From: Fidelibacterota bacterium
GTDB lineage: Bacteria > Marinisomatota > SORT01
DNA: 5,648 bases
Reading direction: 5' to 3'
Assembly (NCBI GenBank): GCA_022563775.1
Contig: JADFMS010000073.1
Coordinates: 1 to 5,648 of the forward strand
This document shows, in pieces, positions 1 to 5,648 of this stretch. The number at the start of each line of letters is the position of its first letter. Positions within the stretch are counted from its first letter, which is position 1. The translations under genes were made by a program, and so were the position numbers. The notes beneath the pieces were generated by a model, which was not told the DNA's origin, searched no databases, and saw only the letters and a list, made by a program, of their open reading frames with translations.

Positions 1-32
1 ATTTTCACGCTGAGTTTAACTTCAGACTCCAT
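1..32 (-). CDS. Possible start of an unidentified gene, cut by the left edge
   Basis: An ATG at 32-30 on the minus strand opens a frame that stays open to the window edge, giving only MESEVKLSVK. It lies downstream of the operon terminator in the same direction, and the stretch before it (about 33-75) is AT-rich, as expected for an intergenic promoter region. No convincing Shine-Dalgarno sequence precedes it. Ten residues are too few to recognise a family. A plus-strand frame across the same bases is also open from the edge to a stop at 69-71, so the coding strand here is uncertain. Confidence 0.2.
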   Translation of the reverse strand, partial: MESEVKLSVK

Positions 33-100
33 ATAAATCAAGTTAAAAGACGAAGATCAATTAAGAATTAACAAACCTGCCTCTTTTTGAAAACTTAGCC

Positions 101-128
101 AATAAAAATGGGCGGGATGAACCCGCCC
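101..128 (-). terminator. Rho-independent terminator of the bc-complex operon
   Basis: A perfect 7-bp inverted repeat, GGGCGGG (110-116) and CCCGCCC (122-128), encloses a 5-base loop (117-121). Read on the minus strand, the hairpin is followed at once by ATTTTTATT (109-101), a T-rich tail. It begins 24 bases after the ferredoxin stop codon. On the plus strand the sequence after the hairpin is TAAATTAT, a poor U-tract, so the element is best read as terminating minus-strand transcription. It marks the ferredoxin as the last gene of the operon. Confidence 0.9.
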
Positions 129-152
129 TAAATTATCGACATTTTAAATTGC

Positions 153-494
153 CTAACCGAAGAACCTTGTCTGCACTTTACCGTAAGCTATATGACCTTG
201 ATCGGTCATATCTTCTCTTTCGGCGACTTCCTCTTTCATTATCATTTCAATTGTATCCCACGGACACTCTTTCACGCATATAGTACATCCGATGCATTCT
301 TCATAATCGACCACTATTATCTGCGCATGACCTTCCATGACCGATTCCGGGCTATCGGCTAAATACATACAATCAACCGGGCAAAAGGCAATGCATACCT
401 CACATCCCGTACACCCATCCCAATCGACCCATGCAATAGGGCGTGGTTTTTTAGGTTTTTTTACCGGTTTTATTTTTTCTTCAGTTTCTGCCAT
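153..494 (-). CDS. Small 2[4Fe-4S] ferredoxin, last gene of the operon
   Basis: A 113-residue protein with two classic [4Fe-4S] motifs of the form CX2CX2CX3CP: Cys28, Cys31, Cys34, Cys38 and Cys67, Cys70, Cys73, Cys77. The two motifs are separated by 28 residues, as in bacterial 8Fe ferredoxins. An extra cysteine, Cys42, follows the first motif. The N-terminus (about 5-18) is rich in lysine and proline and has no signal peptide or membrane segment, so the protein is predicted to be cytoplasmic. The last 30 or so residues, after the second motif, form a short charged tail. The ATG start is supported by an AAAGG sequence 7 bases upstream. The gene lies 43 bases after the cupredoxin gene and just before the terminator, so it is probably co-transcribed with the bc subunits. 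The cluster type is clear. Its partner is not: it could be a cytoplasmic-side electron donor or acceptor for the complex, or an unrelated carrier in the same transcript. Confidence 0.93.
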   Translation of the reverse strand: MAETEEKIKPVKKPKKPRPIAWVDWDGCTGCEVCIAFCPVDCMYLADSPESVMEGHAQIIVVDYEECIGCTICVKECPWDTIEMIMKEEVAEREDMTDQGHIAYGKVQTRFFG

Positions 495-537
495 AAATCT
501 GCCTTTCTATCCTTGGCTATCGATTATTGAATAACGC

Positions 538-1248
538 TCAAGATGAAAATTTTGCGTCTGCTTTGGCTGATCCGCCGGCGCTTATTGTAACCTCTGTAGA
601 CTGCTCGCCAAGCGTCTCATGCCAGAATTTTAAAGTATATGTACCGGCAGGAACTCCCGTCAGTGTGTAGTTACCCGCTTCGTCTGTCGTTACATAGTAC
701 GGATTTGCAGCGGCAACTATCCATCCCGACATCCAGGCATGAACATCGCAGCGTAATTTAATAAACTCGGCTTTGGTGAACTTTGCGGAAATTCTTTTTT
801 TAAATTTTGGCTGAGCCTTATTTAACGGTTTGTTCAATTTACTGAAAGTATGGATATTATGAAGAATTCCATCGCTGTTAAGAATGCTTAATTTCTGTCC
901 AATACCTACAATAACGACATGCGGTTCAAACCGGCATCCATTTTGGTCGAGCGTATATTTCGCCTCCCATTCCTTTCCGGATTTAATTCCATCGATGTAA
1001 ACTACTACATTCTTCAATCCACCGGATTTACTCACTACAACATCTTCTTTATATTTGTCATGAACGGCGCAAACTTTGACGTCTTTCTCTATCTTCAAGG
1101 CTTTCAAAACGGGGGCGGTGCCGTCAAACGAAATAGTACCTGCTATTGTCCCCCCGTTTGACACAGTCCCCGGTGTGTACTGCGCCACTGCAGTCAAGCT
1201 GAAAACAAGCAGCGTCAGTACAATTTTAATTATATTTTTTATATTCAT
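538..1248 (-). CDS. Secreted cupredoxin-like protein with C-terminal carboxypeptidase-regulatory-like domain
   Basis: A 236-residue exported protein. Residues 1-22 form a signal peptide: lysines at 4 and 8, a hydrophobic core, then Ala-Val-Ala before the likely cleavage at Gln23. Residues about 32-180 resemble the plastocyanin-like proteins that begin with a GTI-x-G strand motif. A complete type 1 copper ligand set is visible: His130 (in LHNIHTF), then Cys167, His170 and Met173 in CDVHAWM. The CX2HX2M spacing matches the short ligand loop of amicyanin, not the longer plastocyanin loop. Residues about 183-236 look like a carboxypeptidase-regulatory-like (transthyretin-like) beta domain, with GNYTLTGVPAGTYTLKFWHE as its core. 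Cys60 and Cys105 could form a disulfide. The start follows GGGAG at a spacing of 7 bases. Placed directly after the multiheme cytochrome, it probably acts in the periplasm as an electron carrier or accessory subunit. Copper binding is inferred from the ligands; a structural role is possible. Confidence 0.88.
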   Translation of the reverse strand: MNIKNIIKIVLTLLVFSLTAVAQYTPGTVSNGGTIAGTISFDGTAPVLKALKIEKDVKVCAVHDKYKEDVVVSKSGGLKNVVVYIDGIKSGKEWEAKYTLDQNGCRFEPHVVIVGIGQKLSILNSDGILHNIHTFSKLNKPLNKAQPKFKKRISAKFTKAEFIKLRCDVHAWMSGWIVAAANPYYVTTDEAGNYTLTGVPAGTYTLKFWHETLGEQSTEVTISAGGSAKADAKFSS

Positions 1249-1284
1249 TTCTGTTCTCCCTATTTTGTGCTTATTGGGAAAATT

Positions 1285-4152
1285 TTATCCCCCCAACTGT
1301 AAAATGTAATTCGTCATTAACTCAATTTGTTTATCTTCATCCCCATCGAGAATATCGTCCGGTCCGGATTCATCATAATATTCCGGATCAAAGAAGGTAG
1401 GCATTTTAGTTCCCGGTTGAATCAAATTCGGATTTCTGATCCATTTCGGAATCCATTCCGGACGTAACCGTTCTTTAGCAAGCGCTAAATCCGGCGCCCA
1501 ATCAGTGATCGGTCCCTCTGGTTTTTGATCTCCCTGTTGATGACAGGAGAAACAGGAAAAGTAGTCAGCTGAAACGAGCAGTTGTGCATCCCTGAGAGCC
1601 TTCCCTCTTAATTTTCCATTTTCCTTATACCGGTACGGGAATTCTTGTTTAGACGCGTGAGTAAAGAATTGCTCGATCACGAGAGCTTCTTTGTCCGATA
1701 AACTGAAAGTCGGCATCCTGACACTCAACCAAGGTCGTATAACTTTCGGATCTTTTACAAACCGGAAAAGCCAATCGGGTTGAACTTTTTCACCCTCTCC
1801 GTTGAGTACCGGAGGCGAAAAGACTACTGCTTCCTCTTCCGTATATCCTCTGTTGACCATAACCGCATTTAACGGGTGCCTGATGTCTCCGCCTACATTC
1901 TGTATTTCATGACAACCTCGACAATTGCGTTCTTGAATTAGTTTCAGTCCTTCATGAACTTTAAGTTCATGCGAGTCTAAGTTCCTCATCTTTGTAGAGG
2001 CGATTTTCTCCTTGGTTAAACCCATAATGACCGTGAGAACTGCATTTGCTTCCTCATCAGAAAAACTGAAATTAGGCATTCTAAGTTTTTCGTCAAAAGT
2101 TTTTACTTTGCCCTCATCGAATAAACGCGGAGTTTTCAGCTTATTAAAGATCCAGCTTTCTTTGCTGTGTTCGATTTGGACCAATCCGAAATCAAATCGA
2201 GAAAGCAGTTTTGACCCTTCTTCAGTGAGTTCCGTTCCGATCTGTTGAGCCTTTTCAAATCCTGGAATAATATGACAACCGAAACAGCCGTATCTACCTA
2301 TGAGTTTCTCACCGAGAAATTCGTTCTTTTCTATACCGTTCATACCGGACAGCTTAGCATCCGCTTCTGCCCGTGACATATTTCTCTTAAGGTAATCATA
2401 TGTGAGCTCGTCCAAGACTTCATTATCAGTGTTCGGTAATGGCAACATATCAAAATCATTATTGTTCATTGAGAGCAGATAAGAAGTGATATCGGAAGCT
2501 TCCCGGTCGCTTAATCTCATACGAGGCATAACCGTTTCGGGGAAATATTGCTCAGGGTTTTTTAGCCAATGGTATAACCATTTTTGATTTACTTTGCTGC
2601 TCAGTCCGAACAGATTCGGTCCGAATTCTCTTCTGCTGACCAGCTCTCCCGCATCTTCTTCGTATGACCCATCAAGTTTGTGGCAACCGAAACATCCGAG
2701 GGTTTCCACCAGCTCTTTACCTCTTCGAGCGTTTCCTCTCCTCGGCAGATTGCTGTAATTTTCAGATTCCGATTTGGCAAAAATATAATCCACTATCGCT
2801 CTTACCTGAACTTCGTTTGAAATTATATCCTTGGGCGTGCTTGAATTCATTAATCCGAACAGACGAGGCATTTTTGTTTTGCTTTGGAAATGTTTCGGGT
2901 TATTTACCCATTTATACGCCCATTCCTTTGTTACTTTGGATGATAACTTACTGAGGTCGGGGCCCACTTTCCGTAGATCATTGAATCCGTCTATTTTATG
3001 GCAACCGAAGCAGCCGTTCCTTTTGATCAGGTCGACACCGGCATTTAGTATATCGGCGCTGACTACCTCTGCCTGAGTATTATGGCATTTAAGACATGAT
3101 GCTTCAATCAGGTCTGCCCTATACATCGGATAATCCCAGTGATGCGGCTCCTTCCAGCCATATTTCTCGATCCATTCCTCCTTCTGCTCATTATTTTTAG
3201 GAGTATGGTATGTATCCCGGAATGTGACGCTTCTTCCTAATCCGTTATGGCATGTTGTGCATCCGAAATCGGAAAGTGGATGGGGTGAATCTTTATTCAA
3301 ATATGTCTCGAGATTCGGATGAGTGCGATATGGTTGTTCTTCCTCTTCAAAACCGGATTTCTCAATGGCGAGATGACAAGTCTGACATCTGTCAACTCGA
3401 GGGACCGTAAGAAAATTCAGATCTTCATGCAAATCAGGAATTACGACCTGAATTACTTTTTCGGTAGGGCTGATAAAATCGAGCATCGGGAGGTTTCTGA
3501 AATAATCATTTGCAAAGCTCGGACCGATCTGCGCAAGATATGATTCCATCTTTTGAATGTCTTTTGTAAGATCTTTCAGCTCATTCTCGCCCGCTTTCAA
3601 TTCCGAAGCTAAGCTGTCTATCGCTCCTTGTGCTTTCTCCATTTCTATAGATATAAGTTCGAGCTGAACCGAAGCTACTTCCATCATTGAAGAGTGAGTA
3701 TCCATAAGGAGTTTTGATTCAGCTGCACTTTCGGTCAGGTCTTCCTCCAATTGGACTTCATAGCTATATTTTACCGCATCAAATTCCGACTTGGCGAAAC
3801 GAAAGTCCTGATCTATCCTATAATGTTTTTTATCAAGGCTTAAATATTGGTCATTTGCAGCCTCTACTTTTTCTTCCTGTTCAGCGATTATCGTTTTAGA
3901 TTTAGCGATTCTTTCTTTTACATCCATTAGTTGTGTAGAATCTATTTCCGCCCGCATGGCTTCTAATTCCTGCTCGGAACGGTCTATATTCATCGCCCTG
4001 AATTCGCGCTGATATTCTCTCCACTCTTTTATATAATCATCGGCAACCATCAGAAATACGGTAGCAAGGAGAAGAACGCTCGCTAATGCAAATACCATAT
4101 GTAATCGAGGTACGTTATATAGAAATTCTGTATCGTCTTTGGGCTTAGCCAC
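1285..4152 (-). CDS. Membrane-anchored octaheme cytochrome c of the bc-type complex
   Basis: A 955-residue protein with eight CXXCH haem-binding motifs, at residues 256, 298, 353, 381, 487, 623, 744 and 867. Layout: a short N-terminal tail; one uncleaved membrane helix (about 19-37); a charged, Glu/Lys-rich predicted coiled coil (about 45-205); a three-haem segment (about 250-360) rich in histidines (278, 291, 316, 337, 338) but lacking the usual Met ligand motif; then five class I cytochrome c-like modules. Each module has CXXCH followed by a Met-Pro motif (Met428, Met542, Met692, Met813, Met917), the probable sixth ligand. The N-terminal anchor ending in DYIKEWREYQREF resembles the anchors of multiheme cytochromes encoded beside bc complexes in several phyla. 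It lies 14 bases after the subunit-IV-like gene and most likely replaces cytochrome c1 or f, with the haem domains in the periplasm. The start is GTG, chosen for its strong Shine-Dalgarno sequence. Haem count and anchor are read directly; the electron path is inferred. Confidence 0.95.
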   Translation of the reverse strand: MAKPKDDTEFLYNVPRLHMVFALASVLLLATVFLMVADDYIKEWREYQREFRAMNIDRSEQELEAMRAEIDSTQLMDVKERIAKSKTIIAEQEEKVEAANDQYLSLDKKHYRIDQDFRFAKSEFDAVKYSYEVQLEEDLTESAAESKLLMDTHSSMMEVASVQLELISIEMEKAQGAIDSLASELKAGENELKDLTKDIQKMESYLAQIGPSFANDYFRNLPMLDFISPTEKVIQVVIPDLHEDLNFLTVPRVDRCQTCHLAIEKSGFEEEEQPYRTHPNLETYLNKDSPHPLSDFGCTTCHNGLGRSVTFRDTYHTPKNNEQKEEWIEKYGWKEPHHWDYPMYRADLIEASCLKCHNTQAEVVSADILNAGVDLIKRNGCFGCHKIDGFNDLRKVGPDLSKLSSKVTKEWAYKWVNNPKHFQSKTKMPRLFGLMNSSTPKDIISNEVQVRAIVDYIFAKSESENYSNLPRRGNARRGKELVETLGCFGCHKLDGSYEEDAGELVSRREFGPNLFGLSSKVNQKWLYHWLKNPEQYFPETVMPRMRLSDREASDITSYLLSMNNNDFDMLPLPNTDNEVLDELTYDYLKRNMSRAEADAKLSGMNGIEKNEFLGEKLIGRYGCFGCHIIPGFEKAQQIGTELTEEGSKLLSRFDFGLVQIEHSKESWIFNKLKTPRLFDEGKVKTFDEKLRMPNFSFSDEEANAVLTVIMGLTKEKIASTKMRNLDSHELKVHEGLKLIQERNCRGCHEIQNVGGDIRHPLNAVMVNRGYTEEEAVVFSPPVLNGEGEKVQPDWLFRFVKDPKVIRPWLSVRMPTFSLSDKEALVIEQFFTHASKQEFPYRYKENGKLRGKALRDAQLLVSADYFSCFSCHQQGDQKPEGPITDWAPDLALAKERLRPEWIPKWIRNPNLIQPGTKMPTFFDPEYYDESGPDDILDGDEDKQIELMTNYILQLGG

Positions 4153-4161
4153 TTAGCCAAT

Positions 4162-4168
4162 CCTCCTT
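4162..4168 (-). promoter_or_regulatory. Strong ribosome binding site overlapping the upstream stop codon
   Basis: AAGGAGG, a near-perfect anti-16S complement, lies 9 bases before the GTG at 4152-4150. Its first two bases are the last two of the TAA stop (4169-4167) of the subunit-IV-like gene. This fixes the GTG start of the octaheme cytochrome and suggests that its translation is coupled to that of the preceding membrane subunit. Confidence 0.85.
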
Positions 4169-5237
4169 AAATGTTAAAGAAAATCTCCGGTATCGCCAAT
4201 ATATATTTCAAATTAAACAGCCATCGCAGGTACATTTTTATCGGAACACTTACCATCAATAATAAGAGAGCAATGAAAATAGCATATCTGCCTATTCCTA
4301 ATTTCAGAAACAGGTCTGAAAAATATTTTTTGGTCAAAATCAAGGGCGTTATCATAAAATATGCCAAAAGGATCCCTATACCGAATATCTCTCTTAAAAA
4401 CCAATTATTAGGCAATCCTACGCCAAACCATTTGATATAAATAATTTCAGATAAGTTAATATTCACTAACGGCTCCAGCTTATGAACGTCCCAATATTCA
4501 TAGGGCCCGAAGAAATTCCAATTGGGCCCTCGAAGGAAAGTCCCTATCACTATCAGAAGTATCCATAAGAGTAACCAACCGAATATAAAGATAGAGATTG
4601 CCATCTTTCTCTCTGCGAATGAATAATAGCCGTTTCCTTTCGGATTTTTATCTATAAACGGAATAGCCATCAATCCTACGACACAAAGCCCCGGAAGTAG
4701 TACTCCTGCTATCCAGGGATCGAAGTAGACCAGCAATTCTTGCAATCCGAGAAAATACCATGGAGCTTTTGAAGGATTCGGAGAGTTTGCGGGATTTGCA
4801 GGCTGCTCAAGAGGAGCCTCTAAAAGCACAGACCATCCTATAAGCAAAACGAGCGTGAGCGTGAGCGCAATAAGTTCTATATAAACCAGATCAGGCCAGA
4901 CTATCACTCTATTCGGCTCTATTTCCGCTTCCATTACCGGCTTACCCGCCGCTATACGCTTATCGTTGTTAACCGCCTGCCACATAGCCAACCACGTGAA
5001 AAAGAAAATGAGAAATATCAATCCAACTATTGGAACGTTATCAGGCTTCGTCACAATGAGTAGAAAGTTTTCATCGAACAAGCTTACAATAAAGAAGAGT
5101 ACCGACGAAACACCCACTACTATCATTGCCTTTCCCGACCAGAAAATTTCAGAATACTTAAAGCTCGTGAATAATATTATCACCAACAGTGTAAAAAGGA
5201 TCGGCGGGTCTGAGATCACATTGATTATATCTTTCAT
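4167..5237 (-). CDS. Subunit-IV-like cytochrome b C-terminal protein with extra N-terminal membrane helices
   Basis: A 356-residue integral membrane protein with about eight hydrophobic segments (roughly 11-26, 37-54, 68-88, 116-138, 174-194, 211-233, 281-301, 316-336). The middle part, about 111-240, is the cytochrome b C-terminal (subunit IV, PetD-like) domain. It shows LEAPLEQPANP followed by SKAPWYFLGLQELL, the region of the Qo-site PEWY motif, and then a helix starting near Trp175. In this protein the motif reads APWY (159-162 region), so the conserved Glu is absent. The N-terminal 110 residues add three helices not present in the roughly 160-residue plant or cyanobacterial subunit IV; the C-terminus adds two more. 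The ATG start is preceded by GGAGAG at about 10 bases. With the b6-type protein encoded 18 bases upstream, it would complete the quinol-oxidising membrane core. The family assignment is firm; what the extra helices do is unknown. Confidence 0.92.
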   Translation of the reverse strand: MKDIINVISDPPILFTLLVIILFTSFKYSEIFWSGKAMIVVGVSSVLFFIVSLFDENFLLIVTKPDNVPIVGLIFLIFFFTWLAMWQAVNNDKRIAAGKPVMEAEIEPNRVIVWPDLVYIELIALTLTLVLLIGWSVLLEAPLEQPANPANSPNPSKAPWYFLGLQELLVYFDPWIAGVLLPGLCVVGLMAIPFIDKNPKGNGYYSFAERKMAISIFIFGWLLLWILLIVIGTFLRGPNWNFFGPYEYWDVHKLEPLVNINLSEIIYIKWFGVGLPNNWFLREIFGIGILLAYFMITPLILTKKYFSDLFLKLGIGRYAIFIALLLLMVSVPIKMYLRWLFNLKYILAIPEIFFNI

Positions 5238-5255
5238 ATCTAAAATGCTCTCCTG

Positions 5256-5648
5256 TTACACAGGTCCGGAGATGTTTCCATCTTTGCGGATTCTGAAAAA
5301 ATGAAGTGCCATTAAAATGATGACAACAAATGGTAACGCAACACAATGAAGCACATAAAATCGTAAAAGTGTCGCCTCACCGACAAAACGTCCACCGAGT
5401 AAAGCAAACCTTACGTCATTTCCCGCATGAACAAGCGAGATACCGCCTATTTGAAGGAGTGACGCCCCGGGACCTTCATGTCCAAGGAAAGGTGTTGCCC
5501 GAGCCATGTTGGTACCTACCGTTACCGCCCATATGGCGAGCTGATCCCATGGAAGAAGATATCCCGTGAAGCTTAATAATAGTGTCAAAACCAACAGTAT
5601 AACACCAACTCCCCAGTTAAACTCGCGCGGTGGTTTGTAGGAGCCTGT
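5256..5648 (-). CDS. Cytochrome b, b6-type N-terminal subunit (partial, 5' end outside window)
   Basis: The frame is open to the right edge; 130 C-terminal residues are visible, beginning [23 protein letters not shown] at 5594-5592 lies inside the gene and is not the start. TGYLLPWDQ marks the end of helix C at the Qo site. [11 protein letters not shown] followed by [11 protein letters not shown] is helix D, with two haem-ligand histidines (visible residues 101 and 116) separated by 14 residues, the b6f spacing; mitochondrial-type cytochrome b has 13. The protein ends shortly after ISGP, as split b6 proteins do, with the remaining helices supplied by the next gene. The loop between helices C and D is about 20 residues longer than in plant b6. 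Helix B with the other histidine pair, and any N-terminal cysteine for haem c_n, lie beyond the window. It carries the b haems that pass electrons across the membrane during quinol oxidation. Confidence 0.95.
   Translation of the reverse strand, partial: TGSYKPPREFNWGVGVILLVLTLLLSFTGYLLPWDQLAIWAVTVGTNMARATPFLGHEGPGASLLQIGGISLVHAGNDVRFALLGGRFVGEATLLRFYVLHCVALPFVVIILMALHFFRIRKDGNISGPV

Noticed and set aside
11..24. Imperfect palindrome TGAGTTTAACTTCA as a possible operator
   Set aside because: Only 10 of 14 positions are symmetric in AT-rich sequence, and no regulator family site is recognisable.
3..71. Plus-strand frame open from the left edge to a stop at 69-71 (22 codons, ending SIKN)
   Set aside because: Too short to recognise, with an unremarkable basic tail. 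The minus strand is also open over part of it, and the nearby terminator has its T-tract only for the minus strand. A convergent gene cannot be excluded.
59..71. Short direct repeat AATTAA-G-AATTAA
   Set aside because: Six-base AT-only repeats are expected by chance in AT-rich intergenic DNA.
337..534. Plus-strand open frame opposite the ferredoxin
   Set aside because: Lies antisense to a gene with two intact cluster motifs; no recognisable domain of its own.
919..1309. Two overlapping plus-strand open frames opposite the cupredoxin gene
   Set aside because: Antisense shadows of a clear signal-peptide-bearing protein; they overlap each other and show no family features.
2012..3899. Several plus-strand open frames of 61-96 codons opposite the octaheme cytochrome
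   Set aside because: All lie within the strongly supported cytochrome gene, and none shows a recognisable motif.
4171..4440. Plus- and minus-strand alternative frames over the 3' end of the subunit-IV-like gene
   Set aside because: Shadows of a membrane protein gene whose helices continue through this region; no independent start signal or domain.
4966..5569. Plus-strand frames and one alternative minus-strand frame across the cytochrome b / subunit IV junction
   Set aside because: They overlap two well-supported genes with clear stop, ribosome site and start at their junction, and they lack recognisable features.
5256..5594. Treating the TTG at 5594 as the true start of cytochrome b
   Set aside because: The frame continues to the window edge and encodes conserved cytochrome b sequence ([12 protein letters not shown]) upstream of it, so the gene is partial.

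Overview
The window holds one tight operon, read entirely from the minus strand (right to left). It encodes the membrane and redox subunits of a cytochrome bc-type (b6f-like) quinol-oxidising complex. In order of transcription the genes are: the end of a b6-type cytochrome b (cut by the right edge); a subunit-IV-like cytochrome b C-terminal protein with an added N-terminal membrane block; a 955-residue membrane-anchored cytochrome c with eight CXXCH motifs; a secreted cupredoxin-like protein; and a small 2[4Fe-4S] ferredoxin. The gaps between genes are 18, 14, 36 and 43 bases. A good intrinsic terminator follows the ferredoxin.

Region by region: 1-99 is a short AT-rich stretch, possibly with the first codons of another minus-strand gene leaving the left edge. 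101-128 is the terminator. 153-494 is the ferredoxin, 538-1248 the cupredoxin, 1285-4152 the octaheme cytochrome, 4167-5237 the subunit-IV-like protein, and 5256-5648 the 3' part of cytochrome b. No tRNA, rRNA, mobile element, CRISPR array or long non-coding stretch is visible.

How the parts probably work together (inference from the families): the split cytochrome b pair forms the quinol-oxidising membrane core. The anchored multiheme protein takes the place of cytochrome c1/f and probably carries electrons through the periplasm. The exported copper protein could be a periplasmic electron carrier or a further subunit. The ferredoxin has no export signal and would sit on the cytoplasmic side. 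The Rieske iron-sulfur protein such a complex normally needs is not in the window; it probably lies upstream, beyond the right edge.

Organism: a Gram-negative bacterium with moderate to low GC (roughly 40-45% by eye). The gene set and the sequence style of the cytochrome b pair recall the Bacteroidota/Ignavibacteria/Marinimicrobia (FCB) side of the tree and other menaquinone-using lineages with b6f-like complexes. This placement comes from memory of the families and is tentative. The individual families look known. The less ordinary points are the way they are combined, the altered Qo-site motif, the enlarged cd loop, and the long coiled-coil stalk on the cytochrome.
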